Positions 1-9,927 of a stretch of 37,668 bases of DNA are shown here, piece after piece (within the stretch, counting starts at the first letter, position 1; every line of letters begins with the position of its first letter). Both the position numbers and the translations under genes were made by a program. This DNA comes from Bacteroidetes bacterium GWF2_35_48 (GTDB lineage: Bacteria; Bacteroidota; Bacteroidia; Bacteroidales; GWF2-35-48): positions 1 through 37,668 of the forward strand of contig MEOG01000054.1 of NCBI GenBank assembly GCA_001769125.1, read 5' to 3'. The notes under the pieces were generated by a model. That model did no database searches. It saw nothing but the letters and a program-made list of their open reading frames with translations, and was not told where the DNA came from.

Positions 1-50
1 ACATTGACAAAGACTCTTTAGTAGCGTAGCAAATATTTTGAAAAAAAATC

Positions 51-347
51 TTAGAAAATTATCATTAAATCTACAAACCTTAAAGTAAAATCCGATACAC
101 CGGGTTTTGTTTCTTTCCAGTCGGTTGCTCCAAGTATTTTAAAGCCTTCCGTATCAAATTTTGTATCTTTGATTGCTATATTGCAAACTCTGTGTGTAAA
201 AATACATTTCACAAGAATTACAACTTCATCACCAGCTGCATACACATCTTTTTTTGATTTCTCATCAATCTTAAACTCAAACTCACAAGCTAAAGAAGCA
301 GCTATAATGCCTGCAAAAAAAACAATGGTCAAAAAAAACTTTTTCAT
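51..347 (-). CDS. Small exported protein, C-terminus possibly truncated
   Basis: 98-residue product with an N-terminal signal peptide (MKKFF, hydrophobic stretch, then ASLAC at about 17-21), so it is probably periplasmic or an outer-membrane-anchored protein. The mature part begins CEFEFK and is rich in beta-strand-like alternation (YAAGDEVVILVK, around 36-47); it has Cys at about 21, 48 and 55. No enzymatic motif is visible and I do not recognise the family with certainty. The last residues after KPG (RFVDLMIIF) change in character from the soluble, charged body to hydrophobic, which may mean a frameshift or premature stop; the window edge prevents checking further. It is divergent from typA with about 190 bp between start codons. 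Confidence 0.6.
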   Translation of the reverse strand: MKKFFLTIVFFAGIIAASLACEFEFKIDEKSKKDVYAAGDEVVILVKCIFTHRVCNIAIKDTKFDTEGFKILGATDWKETKPGVSDFTLRFVDLMIIF

Positions 348-485
348 GCCAATAAAATTTAAAAAAAATTAATAGTGCAAATTTCTTACTTAGATAAATT
401 TTCTGATTATAAAATTCAAACAAAATGTTACAAAATTATGTAAAAATTAAACCTCTATCAAATACATTTTTAAAATTCTCAACAA

Positions 486-520
486 TTGTGCCTGATATGT
501 AAACAGAAAAACTACTTTTG
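486..520 (+). promoter_or_regulatory. Candidate Bacteroidota-type promoter of typA
   Basis: A TACTTTTG box at 513-520 matches the -7 consensus TAnnTTTG, with a TTG at 486-488 as a possible -33 element (24-nt spacing, a little long). The box ends 18 nt before the ATG at 539. A longer reading that starts at the TTG at 518 would begin inside this box, which argues for ATG 539 as the real start. Confidence 0.5.
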
Positions 521-538
521 CAAACATTTTATAAAATA

Positions 539-2347
539 ATGACAGATATAAGAAATATTGCAATTATCGCGCATGTTGACCATGGTAAGACCACGTTGGT
601 TGACAGAATACTTTATCAGGTAAAACTTTTCAGAGATAATCAGGAAGTAAAGGAACTTATACTTGATTCAAATGATCTGGAACGTGAAAGAGGAATAACC
701 ATTTTATCAAAGAATGTTTCCGTTCGGTATAAAGGAATAAAAATAAACATTATTGACACACCAGGTCACTCTGATTTTGGTGGAGAGGTTGAAAGAGTTT
801 TAAATATGGCTGATGGTGTTCTTTTATTGGTTGATGCTTTTGAAGGTCCTATGCCACAAACGCGTTTTGTACTTCAAAAAGCATTAGAACTTGGATTAAA
901 ACCAATAGTTGTTGTTAATAAAGTTGACAAACCCAACTGCAAACCCGATGAAGTTCAGGAGTCCGTTTTCGAGCTTATGTTTGCATTGGATGCCAGTGAA
1001 GAACAGTTAAATTTTCCGACTGTTTTCGGATCTTCAAAACAAGGATGGATGAGTGAAGACTGGAAAAATCCGGGAACAGATATTACTTATCTTTTAGATA
1101 CAATAATAAAACACATACCCGCACCGGAAAAACGTGAAGGTACATTACAATTACAAATCAGTTCGCTTGATTACTCTTCTTATGTCGGAAGGATTGCTGT
1201 AGGACGCATTTTACGGGGTTCCATTAAATGGGGACAAGCTGTTTCTGTAGTGAAAAGTGATGGCAGCATATTGAAATCAACGGTAAAAGAATTATACCTT
1301 TTTGAAGGGCTTGGAAAAGAAAAAATGAAACAGGAAGTCTGTACCGGAGAGATTGTTGCTGTGCTTGGACCGGAAAATTTTGAAATCGGAGACACCATTG
1401 CAGATATAGAAAATCCGGAAGGTCTCACACGCATTATGGTTGACGAACCTACAATGAGCATGGTATTTACTATCAATAATTCACCTTTTGCCGGGAAAGA
1501 AGGAATTTATATGACTTCACGCCACATTCGCGATCGTTTGTTTAAAGAAATCGAAAAAAACCTTGCTTTACGAGTTGAAGAAACAGAAGCTGCTGAAAAA
1601 TTTCTTGTTTTCGGAAGAGGAATTCTGCATCTTTCTATTTTAGTTGAAACAATGCGAAGAGAAGGATATGAATTTCAACTTGGACAACCCCAGGTACTCA
1701 TTAAGGAAATTAATGAACAAAAACATGAGCCCATCGAATTGTTAACCATTCATGTGCCAGATGAATTTTCAGGAAAAGTTATAGAAATAGTAAGCAGAAG
1801 AAAAGGAGAAATTCTGAATATAGAACCAAGAAACGACAGAACGGCACTTGAATTCAGTATTCCCGCACGGGGACTTATCGGTTTAACCAATAATATTCTA
1901 ACAGCGACAGAAGGAGAAGCAGTTATAGCGCATCGCTTTAAAGCTTATGAGCCATGGAAAGGCGACATCCAGAGTCGCATCAATGGCTCTCTCATTGCCA
2001 TGGAAACAGGCACTGCCGTTGCTTATGCTATAGACAAACTTCAAGACAGGGGCAAATTCTTTGTAGATCCCGGACAAGATGTTTATGTAGGTCAGATTAT
2101 TGGCGAAAATACCAGACAGGACGACATCGTATTGAATGTTACAAAAGGGAAGAAACTCACAAATTTTCGTGCCTCCGGTACAGACGATAAAGCTATGATT
2201 ATTCCTGCAATAAAATTTTCTCTTGAAGAAGCAATGGAATACATAAAGCAGGATGACTACGTAGAAGTAACACCAAAATCTATTCGTTTGCGTAAAATTA
2301 TGCTTGATGAAAATGAGAGAAAAAGGATGAAGAAATCGGATCAATAG
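539..2347 (+). CDS. typA: Translational GTPase TypA/BipA
   Basis: 602-residue ribosome-associated GTPase of the EF-G-like superfamily; it acts in the cytoplasm in 50S assembly and stress or cold adaptation. The N-terminal G domain shows G1 AHVDHGKTT (about 11-19), G2 RGITI, G3 DTPGH, G4 NKVD and a GSSKQG segment in the G5 region. It is followed by a beta-barrel domain II, EF-G-like domains III and V, and the TypA-specific C-terminal domain ([10 protein letters not shown], then the conserved [18 protein letters not shown] region). Length is normal for the family (about 600). I chose ATG 539 because an upstream in-frame TTG at 518 lies within the putative -7 promoter box, and [16 protein letters not shown] is the usual family start. 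It is a monocistronic unit by appearance; the next gene is convergent. Confidence 0.97.
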   Translation: MTDIRNIAIIAHVDHGKTTLVDRILYQVKLFRDNQEVKELILDSNDLERERGITILSKNVSVRYKGIKINIIDTPGHSDFGGEVERVLNMADGVLLLVDAFEGPMPQTRFVLQKALELGLKPIVVVNKVDKPNCKPDEVQESVFELMFALDASEEQLNFPTVFGSSKQGWMSEDWKNPGTDITYLLDTIIKHIPAPEKREGTLQLQISSLDYSSYVGRIAVGRILRGSIKWGQAVSVVKSDGSILKSTVKELYLFEGLGKEKMKQEVCTGEIVAVLGPENFEIGDTIADIENPEGLTRIMVDEPTMSMVFTINNSPFAGKEGIYMTSRHIRDRLFKEIEKNLALRVEETEAAEKFLVFGRGILHLSILVETMRREGYEFQLGQPQVLIKEINEQKHEPIELLTIHVPDEFSGKVIEIVSRRKGEILNIEPRNDRTALEFSIPARGLIGLTNNILTATEGEAVIAHRFKAYEPWKGDIQSRINGSLIAMETGTAVAYAIDKLQDRGKFFVDPGQDVYVGQIIGENTRQDDIVLNVTKGKKLTNFRASGTDDKAMIIPAIKFSLEEAMEYIKQDDYVEVTPKSIRLRKIMLDENERKRMKKSDQ

Positions 2348-2370
2348 GGGAAATAAAGAATTAAAAAAAA

Positions 2371-2400
2371 TTACGAATTACGAATTACGAATTACGAATT
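2371..2400. repeat. Short heptamer tandem repeat (TTACGAA x4)
   Basis: Four uninterrupted copies of TTACGAA followed by TT, just downstream of the typA stop. It is a small tandem repeat of the kind common in Bacteroidota spacers. The 7-nt unit length is the same as in the large satellite at 15561-16186, though the sequence differs. Confidence 0.85.
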
Positions 2401-2537
2401 GAAAAACAGGTTGTATGCTTTCGGTCTATCTGCTGACAAAGGCAGGCTGCACTGCTACATTAAAAAAATCTATTATTGCTATTTCTCAAATTTAAAATAA
2501 AATCCGTAATAAAATCTTATAGGGATAACTTGTTCCG

Positions 2538-2575
2538 AAAAAAGCATGCAACATAAAATCAATTATGTTGCATGC
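2538..2575 (-). terminator. Rho-independent terminator of the T9SS adhesin gene
   Basis: A perfect 13-bp stem (GCATGCAACATAA at 2544-2556 pairing with 2563-2575) with a 6-nt loop. Read on the minus strand it is followed directly by six T residues (complement of 2538-2543). It starts 28 nt after the stop codon of the minus-strand adhesin gene, which is the textbook position. Confidence 0.88.
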
Positions 2576-2603
2576 AAATCCTTCATGTAATTTTACTCGA
2601 ACT

Positions 2604-5600
2604 CTAATGTTTCACGACTTTAAACTGCTTCACTGTTTTCTCTGAACGTAGGATTAAAATATACGTTCCGGGATTGAGGTTTGATATATTTAGAGATAAA
2701 CTATTCACTCCCTGCATTGCAGAAGCAGAACCTGAAGTATGTTTTTTGCCCATTATATCTACCACCTCATAAGACATGAGCTGATCTGCATAATTTATCA
2801 CAGACACATTCAATGCGCCTTTTGTAGGATTCGGATAAACGCTTACCACATCAAAGCCGGTTTCTTTCGCAAGCTGCGGCGCATTGGGATCTACAAAACA
2901 TTTTGAATCTACCGCAACCCAATCGCTATACGTAAATTTACCATCAAAATCTGTTTGCTTTAACCTGTAATAAGAAATACCCTGCCAGGGATTCCGGTCA
3001 ACAAAATAATAATCTATAACACCATTGTTGTTCCCCGCTCCCGGCACTTTTCCAACAATAAAAATATCTTTCATATTAAGCGACTTTTCAATCTCAAAAT
3101 GCGAATTATTCATCTCCGAAGAAGTAGCCCAGTTGATGTTCATATAAGGACATTCGGATTTTGCAGAGAAAGACAGGAGTTGGATGGGGAGGGGAATATC
3201 CACAGTTTTTGAACCAAATGTGAATGGACTGAATGTTGACCAATTGTCTGAAATAATATATCCGGAAGTACCAGTACCGCCAAGACTGCCTGTTTTTCCT
3301 GTATTTTCCCATTTGTTTTCTGTACTGTTAAAATGAGCTACTACAAGATCGGTGCTTGCAAAATCAGTAAATTGACTGATTGTATTGTCTTCTGTATATA
3401 TAGCTATTTTTTTAACCACGCTGCCTGCATTTTTTGTAATATCCCAGTACTCAATACCGCTTACATGATGTAAAGGAGAAAGTACCTGATACGAATCCCA
3501 TGTAAAATCAAGAATATCATACATTGTATTAATATACTCGCCGGTAAATTCATCGGTTACTAATTCTCCGCTTACATTAATAAGTTTTGCTCTTGACCAA
3601 ACATTGCTTTTACCGATTGGAAAAACAAAATCGGTGTTTCCGATTTTTCTTACAGGTCCTCTCACAAAACTTGTAGCAGAGCCACCTTCGGGAGAAACAG
3701 AAGCACCGCTTATTAAAGTTAAATAATTTACAGGATTCGATTGAATAAAGCCTAATGTAAGCGCAAGCGTATTTGTAACTGTAGTAACATTACCCAGCAT
3801 AACTCTCGAAGAATTTGCTTTGTTGATTGTAAGGTTATAAAAAGTAGTTGCCGTTGAACCACCAAGGTTTTGTTCGCCATTACCACTAAAGGTTACTGTG
3901 CCTGATTGGGGAGTGAAAGTTCCGTTATTTGTCCATGATGATGTAGTCCCGGAAAGAGTGATATTGTAATTTGTTGCTGTTACATCAAGGGTTCTGCCTG
4001 TTTCAATAACTATATTACCTGCAACAGTAGTATTTTGACGGATTTCCCTCGTTCCGTTAAGAACATTATTTTTAATATTTATGTTTTGGAAATTGGCATA
4101 ATTAACCGGATTATCAAGTCTGATAATCTGAGTTCCTGTACGGTGATAAAAGTTGAAAGTACTGCCGCTTAAATTTAGGGTATTAATAATATTACCGTTA
4201 TTTGTTAAGTTCCCATAAACATTAACTGTACCATCATGTTCAAAACTTCCATACAGATAAAAATTGCCGCGAATTGTTAATGAATTATCAGGATTAGTAT
4301 TTCTCCAAAGATTTGCAGCAGGATCTTGAATTATAAGGTCTCCCTGAATATCAACCGGTCCAACCTGCACAACCGTTGAATTATCTTCTGGTTGAATATC
4401 AACCCCAAATTCATTAGCTACTCCGGTTCCTGTAATTCGCGCACCTGTAAGTTTCAAATCAGAAAAACCACTTATTACAGGGCGATTTGTTTTTATTAAT
4501 CCATAATTCATTAAATCGCCTTTAAAAACAGGAACATTAAGTGAATCTGTTGTTCCGAGATTATTTTCACCCGCAGCTCCATTTATTCTCCAATAACCAA
4601 TAAAAAACGTAGATCCAGATTCTATTAATGCCATTTTCTCTAAGGTAAGTCTTCTTGCCTGTCCTACATTGCCAATAGTTTTTGTTCTCCAACCAGTAGA
4701 AAACATACCACTTTTAAGATGAAAATTATTGGCAACACGCATGGGTTTATTAAACATCGATAGGGTATCTGAACTTCGCTCAACAACTACATTATAAAAG
4801 TCAGCTGTTGCTTTTGCAGAACCGTTGAAATTACCATTTGCATCAACAATACTAGAAGAAGAACCTGTAAATTTCACTGTACTAGTGCCTGCATTAAATA
4901 CATTTGCATTTGTCCAACTGCCACCAACATTAAAAGTATGACTTGTCATTGTAAAAGTGCCGGCAGATCGTATTATAAAATCGCCATTCAATGTAAAATC
5001 AGAAGCAAGTGTAGTTGTTCCTCCGTATATCCTTAAATCTGAAGCAGTTGTTCCGGAGCCACTTATTGTAGCTGTGTTATTAATATCAATATCTCTAACG
5101 TTATCGTTTACACTTGTGGCTGTAGTAGTTCCATTAAAATAAATAGGTGAACCGTAAAGGTCAAGAACTTTGCTGCTTTCAATATTCATAGTAGAACCGT
5201 CCTCTGCATTATAAATTCCGTAAACAAGAGTTGATTGATCAGGCCACGAAACACCGCTTGGATTAATTGTATAACTGGCTCCGTTTTTAACATTCAGATT
5301 ATAAAAGCGAGTTCCGATACTTCCTGCAATATAACGACCTACACCAAGTAAATTAACAGTACTCGAACCTGCAGATTCATTTAAAACCCCAGCATTGCTT
5401 ATACTCCCGTATATATTCAGAGTGTTTCCATTCAGAGATAAAGTAGCACCTGAGTTTGCATCATGAATTCCAATACTCGCATCAACTGTTAGATTAGAGC
5501 CTAATGTTGTAACGCTGGTAAGGGCGGGGTCCCTGTAGAATAAAACATCGGCGCCTATAGTTCCACTTCCTGAAAGTGTATTATTTCTGCGAATATAGAC

Positions 5601-8600
5601 TTCGTAATCCCCTGTAGTTGTACCATAATTGTATTTGGGTGACTCTGTTGTAAGCGTTCCATTAAATGTATTAGTTAATGATTCCAAAGAAAGTCTATTT
5701 CCATTTGCTAATGTCAGAGTGGCATTTGCTTGAAGATTAAAATTATTTTTCACAATTACCCTTTCTTCAGGACTTACACCAGATGGATTTAATGTTATGC
5801 TTGCGCCTGAATTTATGGTAAGATTATAAAAAGATGTAGCCAACGTACCACCTATAGATTTTCCTGTACCATTAAATATCACAGTACCTGTTCCGTAAGT
5901 AAATGCACCACTATTAGTCCACGAGCCATTTATGGTCAATGTATGACTTGACATTACAAAAGTTCCTGTATTTAAAAAGAAGTCGCCATTAAAAATAAAA
6001 TCATTCATTAATTGTGTAGAGCCGGAACTTATCTGTAAATCGGCATTTATATTTCCGCTTCCTAAAATCTGACCGCCTGCATTGTTAAAACCTATATCTC
6101 TTGTTCCATCATACACATCAACTGCGCTCAAAGTACCATTAATTGTATTTGTAGCTCCGGAAAGACTGATTGCTTTCCCTGATGCAATTGAAAGAACAGA
6201 ACCGCTGTTCAATGTTATATTTCCGAATGTTGCATGAGGAACACCCGATGTTGAATTTATAGTATAATTAGCTGTACTGCTAAATGTGGTTGCTGCAAAT
6301 GTAGTAGCAGTACTACCGCCTATTGTTTTTCCTGAACCAGTAAAAGTGAGGACTCCACTGCTTCCATCAAAGGTTCCGCCATTATTAGTCCAATTACCTG
6401 CTGCAGAAATATTACGAGTATTTGCGTTAAACGTTCCGACTGTGAGAGTGATATCGCCGGAAACATTAATATCGTACCCATCTAAAAAAACTGTTTTACC
6501 TGTCTTATTAATAACAATATTATTAAATACAGTTGTTATCTTTGCAATACTTAAAGTAAAATCTGAAGCAGTAGTTCCATTTATTAATTCTATAGTGCCT
6601 CCCTGAATATCAACTGTAGAAGTTGCGCTAAAAAACATAGCATCCCATGAAGTTGTTGAACCGTCTGCATCTCCGCAAACATAAAGAGTTCCGCCCAGCA
6701 TACGAAAAACAGAAGTTGTTGCTACAGAAAGTTTATCGGTTGTTGCTGAACCTGCGCCACTCAATGCTACATAAACAGAACCTCCATCTTGTCTGTATAA
6801 TGTTGATGCACTCGCAATAAGTTTTAATTCATCCTGAATATAAACAGTACCTCCTGATTCAACAATCAGTTGCCCTGCAGTAATTTGAATATCGTTGATT
6901 GTTCCTATAGTCCCGGCAGGTGTTCCAGATGTACCACCAGATAATTGATTGCTTCCTACATTCAAATACCCCCCATTTTTAACTGTAACTATTCCACCTG
7001 AATTAATTTGAGTGCGATAGGATGCACCACCTGACTGATGATTAAGGACTCCGCTGATATTAACCACTCCTGAACAATAAATCAAGATTGCCCCATCTAC
7101 TGTAACTTTTGCTCCTGCATTAATCGTTAAAGACTTACATTTATTCGTTACGGTTGTATTATTTATACTCAACCCAACAGTAGTAATATTTGGATAATTC
7201 GTTCCAACAACAGGAATGATAACATCATTCGCTGCAGTTGGAACAACGCCACCAACCCAATTTGTTCCAACATCCCACGCTCCGCTTGTAGTCCCAGACC
7301 ATGTAATAACTCCGGAACTCGATACCGTATTAAACTGCAGTGCACTCGGATAAGCCGATGCCGTACTATTGCACGAAGTAACCGCCTTCACTGTCCAGTA
7401 ATAAGTTGTTCCTGCTGTTAATGAGCCTTGTGTTACGTTTAGATTTGTTGTAGTTCCTCGCCATGAGTAACTGCCTTCATAAGTAACCACAGATGTTGTT
7501 CCAATAGCCCAATAATAAGTAACGGTTGCTGTACCCGTTGGAGTGCCTGCGGCCCAATTTAGTGTTGCTGTTGTTTGACCAATTGCTGTGGTACTCATGC
7601 TTGTTGGTGTTCCTGGGGTCTGGCAGGGAGTTGTAAAATTACCTGTTGCTGCATAAGCAGAAGGATTGTTGCTGCAACCTGTTACAGCTTTAACAGTCCA
7701 GTAATATTGAGTATTCGAGGCAAGCCCGGAAATAAAAGTGCTTGTTACGGGTGAAGTAGTAATTCCTCTTTGGGTATAGTTGGTTTCATAATTTACAGTA
7801 GAATTTGTGTTTATTGCCCAGTAATAGGAAACGGTCGGTGAACCTGCTGTTGCATTTGCTGTCCAGTTCAATGTTGCATCTGTAGGATTCAAAGGAGAAA
7901 CAGCATTTAGAGTAGGAGTTCCAGGTGTGGTACATGCTTTGAAATTAACCGCTGCTGCATAAGAAGAAGCAGTGCTGTTGCAAGAAGTTACAGCTTTTAC
8001 TTTCCAGTAATAGGTTACACCTTCGCTAAGACCAACTACATTAACACTTACTGTCGGCGAAGTGGTTGTGCCTATTTGTAAATAATTAGCTTCATACGTT
8101 ACACCCGAAGATGTTCCCAATGCCCAGTAATAAGTAACAGTTGCAGTGCCTGCCGGAGAGCCTGCAGCCCATGTTAAAGTAGCACTTGTTGCAGTGATGT
8201 TGCTTGTAGTAAGACTTCCAGGTGTACCGGGCGTAACACAGGGAACAACATTAACTTTATAATCTTCAGCTTCTCCCCAACCGTAACTATTGCATGGGTC
8301 AATATCTGTGGATGACCAAACCGCTCTAATGCGCAATCGTTTATTGCCACCAGTTGTTCCCGCAGGTACATTAAAATTAATAACAGCAGCGCTTGATGCT
8401 GCAACATTAACAATCTCTCCTATTTTTTCATTCGCATCCGAAAAATCGCCATCTGCATTGTAATCAATCCATGCAGCTACAGTTTGACCGCCATAAGTTC
8501 CGACAGTAACAGTAAGAGATTGTGTTGCCCCCTCATAAATATTAGCTGCTGCAATGCTGGAATAATAATCGTAATAGAAATTACCCGGCGCTCCTGTTGT

Positions 8601-9542
8601 GTTATCAATCGTACCAAGCTGAACCTGATTTATATAATCCCCGGAACCGGTTCCATAAGAATAATTAGGAGTACAGAGCGATGGAGCAGTAACACATATA
8701 GTAAATGTAGGAGTTGAGGAAACATCTGAAAAATAGTGATAAACTCTGACATAATAAGTTGTCCCATTTGTAAGACCTGTAAGATTTATTGTTTCGGTTT
8801 CTCCTGTATTAGAAATATCCGAACATGCGACGCTAGCACCACCACAACCGCCTGAAAATACTTCAACGACTGCATCAAAACTTGCAGAACCTACTACTGT
8901 TATTGTGTGATAATTTGCAGTTGTAGCTACAAATTTATACCATACATCATCATCTGCTGTACCGACACACCCAGCTTGTGATTGAGTAGCTCCGCTCACA
9001 TTGCCTGTTGTTGCTCCTCCACAGGTTTCCCCTGAAAAAACTGTTAAAAGCGTAGCTTCAGCACAATTATCATTTGCCGGACTTGCTGCACGCCATACTA
9101 AAGTTGTAGCCGTTGTATTTGTTGCGCAATAATATTGTGTAACCAAAACTCTTACTGTTGTTGTAGAAGTTGCTGTCCATTGCAGTTTAGGAAGGATTCC
9201 TGAATAATCATCGCTGTAACAAATAGAAGAAGAACCATCACTGCTTAAAATAGTTAACTGCGCATCATAACTACAAGATCCACCATCTTCAGTAAGTAAA
9301 GACCATTCATACGTTACACCAGATGTAACATTATAAACTCCATATTCTCCTGCATAAATAATTGTACTTACGGCAGTCCATGAGCTGGAAGTTGTCGTTT
9401 GTGTTGCGCTTGGATATTGTGTTCCCCCCGAACACCCTCCTGACAAACACTGCCCCTGAGAAAATAAATATTGAGGGAATAAAAACAACAAACCTATCAA
9501 AAATACAATGCGGAAATTTTTAGCTTGAAAAAACATAAACAA
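2604..9542 (-). CDS. Giant T9SS-secreted, multi-domain adhesin-like protein
   Basis: 2312-residue exported protein. An N-terminal signal peptide (about 1-29, ending YLFSQG) is followed by two beta-sandwich regions; the second (about 150-290, from NDNCAEATLL) resembles pre-peptidase-type domains. A GEVED-type domain ends at about residue 425 with WGEAEDYKVNV. Three tandem fibronectin type III-like repeats follow at about 434-737 (each with TYYW(K/T)VKAVT and a C-x-TPGTP linker). From about 744 to 1990 there is a long Thr/Ser/Asn/Gly-rich repeat region, likely beta-helical, with recurring units around a GK-IGG-ATTFYNLTIN pattern. A Bacteroidota module starting PIQLLSFSAK lies at about 2117. The C-terminus (about 2229-2312) is a type A T9SS sorting domain starting YPNPT and ending FKVVKH. 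It should be exported by Sec, moved across the outer membrane by T9SS and surface-attached. Adhesion is inferred from architecture; no catalytic motif is seen. Promoter and terminator both lie next to it, so it is a single-gene unit. MFFQ (Met-3) is an alternative start. Confidence 0.9.
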   Translation of the reverse strand: MFMFFQAKNFRIVFLIGLLFLFPQYLFSQGQCLSGGCSGGTQYPSATQTTTSSSWTAVSTIIYAGEYGVYNVTSGVTYEWSLLTEDGGSCSYDAQLTILSSDGSSSICYSDDYSGILPKLQWTATSTTTVRVLVTQYYCATNTTATTLVWRAASPANDNCAEATLLTVFSGETCGGATTGNVSGATQSQAGCVGTADDDVWYKFVATTANYHTITVVGSASFDAVVEVFSGGCGGASVACSDISNTGETETINLTGLTNGTTYYVRVYHYFSDVSSTPTFTICVTAPSLCTPNYSYGTGSGDYINQVQLGTIDNTTGAPGNFYYDYYSSIAAANIYEGATQSLTVTVGTYGGQTVAAWIDYNADGDFSDANEKIGEIVNVAASSAAVINFNVPAGTTGGNKRLRIRAVWSSTDIDPCNSYGWGEAEDYKVNVVPCVTPGTPGSLTTSNITATSATLTWAAGSPAGTATVTYYWALGTSSGVTYEANYLQIGTTTSPTVSVNVVGLSEGVTYYWKVKAVTSCNSTASSYAAAVNFKACTTPGTPTLNAVSPLNPTDATLNWTANATAGSPTVSYYWAINTNSTVNYETNYTQRGITTSPVTSTFISGLASNTQYYWTVKAVTGCSNNPSAYAATGNFTTPCQTPGTPTSMSTTAIGQTTATLNWAAGTPTGTATVTYYWAIGTTSVVTYEGSYSWRGTTTNLNVTQGSLTAGTTYYWTVKAVTSCNSTASAYPSALQFNTVSSSGVITWSGTTSGAWDVGTNWVGGVVPTAANDVIIPVVGTNYPNITTVGLSINNTTVTNKCKSLTINAGAKVTVDGAILIYCSGVVNISGVLNHQSGGASYRTQINSGGIVTVKNGGYLNVGSNQLSGGTSGTPAGTIGTINDIQITAGQLIVESGGTVYIQDELKLIASASTLYRQDGGSVYVALSGAGSATTDKLSVATTSVFRMLGGTLYVCGDADGSTTSWDAMFFSATSTVDIQGGTIELINGTTASDFTLSIAKITTVFNNIVINKTGKTVFLDGYDINVSGDITLTVGTFNANTRNISAAGNWTNNGGTFDGSSGVLTFTGSGKTIGGSTATTFAATTFSSTANYTINSTSGVPHATFGNITLNSGSVLSIASGKAISLSGATNTINGTLSAVDVYDGTRDIGFNNAGGQILGSGNINADLQISSGSTQLMNDFIFNGDFFLNTGTFVMSSHTLTINGSWTNSGAFTYGTGTVIFNGTGKSIGGTLATSFYNLTINSGASITLNPSGVSPEERVIVKNNFNLQANATLTLANGNRLSLESLTNTFNGTLTTESPKYNYGTTTGDYEVYIRRNNTLSGSGTIGADVLFYRDPALTSVTTLGSNLTVDASIGIHDANSGATLSLNGNTLNIYGSISNAGVLNESAGSSTVNLLGVGRYIAGSIGTRFYNLNVKNGASYTINPSGVSWPDQSTLVYGIYNAEDGSTMNIESSKVLDLYGSPIYFNGTTTATSVNDNVRDIDINNTATISGSGTTASDLRIYGGTTTLASDFTLNGDFIIRSAGTFTMTSHTFNVGGSWTNANVFNAGTSTVKFTGSSSSIVDANGNFNGSAKATADFYNVVVERSSDTLSMFNKPMRVANNFHLKSGMFSTGWRTKTIGNVGQARRLTLEKMALIESGSTFFIGYWRINGAAGENNLGTTDSLNVPVFKGDLMNYGLIKTNRPVISGFSDLKLTGARITGTGVANEFGVDIQPEDNSTVVQVGPVDIQGDLIIQDPAANLWRNTNPDNSLTIRGNFYLYGSFEHDGTVNVYGNLTNNGNIINTLNLSGSTFNFYHRTGTQIIRLDNPVNYANFQNINIKNNVLNGTREIRQNTTVAGNIVIETGRTLDVTATNYNITLSGTTSSWTNNGTFTPQSGTVTFSGNGEQNLGGSTATTFYNLTINKANSSRVMLGNVTTVTNTLALTLGFIQSNPVNYLTLISGASVSPEGGSATSFVRGPVRKIGNTDFVFPIGKSNVWSRAKLINVSGELVTDEFTGEYINTMYDILDFTWDSYQVLSPLHHVSGIEYWDITKNAGSVVKKIAIYTEDNTISQFTDFASTDLVVAHFNSTENKWENTGKTGSLGGTGTSGYIISDNWSTFSPFTFGSKTVDIPLPIQLLSFSAKSECPYMNINWATSSEMNNSHFEIEKSLNMKDIFIVGKVPGAGNNNGVIDYYFVDRNPWQGISYYRLKQTDFDGKFTYSDWVAVDSKCFVDPNAPQLAKETGFDVVSVYPNPTKGALNVSVINYADQLMSYEVVDIMGKKHTSGSASAMQGVNSLSLNISNLNPGTYILILRSEKTVKQFKVVKH

Positions 9543-9616
9543 TAAAAATTAAACGGTTCTAAACTTTATACGTTTAAAAACTTAAAAGTTACATGAAACT
9601 ACGGGTTAATTACCAA

Positions 9617-9647
9617 CAAATATAAACATATTGGGTGTCTAAACAAA
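9617..9647 (-). promoter_or_regulatory. Near-consensus Bacteroidota promoter of the adhesin gene
   Basis: Read on the minus strand: TTTG (9644-9647), exactly 19 nt, then TATATTTG (9617-9624), matching the consensus TTTG-N19-TAnnTTTG. Transcription would start near 9611, giving a leader of about 70 nt before the ATG at 9542. This is the best promoter match found in the window. Confidence 0.78.
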
Positions 9648-9722
9648 AAAGTTTAGAATTAATTCAAAACCTGGTATTAATTTTTATGTGGGTTTGAAAA
9701 TGGAGTAGGAAATCCCCGCAAA

Positions 9723-9797
9723 CCTGTGAGCCTGCCTGACAGCAGGTTAGGGATAGCCTCCGCACAAGCAATCCCGCAATACCTCACAGGATTGCTT
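9723..9797. repeat. Structured intergenic element with three hairpin arms
   Basis: In the 385-bp spacer between the adhesin gene and nusB. CCTGTGAG (9723-9730) pairs with CTCACAGG (9783-9790). Within and beside it are CCTGC/GCAGG around 9731-9745 and AAGCAATCC (9766-9774) with GGATTGCTT (9789-9797). The first and last arms overlap at 9789-9790, so they are alternative folds. It is GC-richer than its surroundings and the CCTGCCTG/GCAGG part resembles motifs inside the MITE-like copies at 11474 and 25594. The rest of the spacer holds only the two promoters. Confidence 0.55.
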
Positions 9798-9868
9798 ACG
9801 TACTCATACTTCTCCATCTCCATCTTATAAAATATTAAAAAAAATATTCCCGATTATTCAGAAAAAAA

Positions 9869-9899
9869 TTGCAGTTTTCTTAAATTTCATGTAGGTTTG
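9869..9899 (+). promoter_or_regulatory. Candidate promoter of nusB
   Basis: TTG at 9869-9871, 20-nt spacer, then TAGGTTTG at 9892-9899, fitting the Bacteroidota TTG/TAnnTTTG pattern. The expected start site near 9906 lies about 22 nt before the ATG at 9928. Confidence 0.65.
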
Positions 9900-9927
9900 C
9901 AGCGTTTAATTTAAAATTGTTCTTTAT

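Noticed and set aside
3106-8717. Several frames of 60-106 residues inside the adhesin gene on both strands
   Set aside because: Shadows of the repetitive, Thr/Ser-rich adhesin coding sequence; the long 2312-residue frame with signal peptide and sorting domain is clearly the gene.
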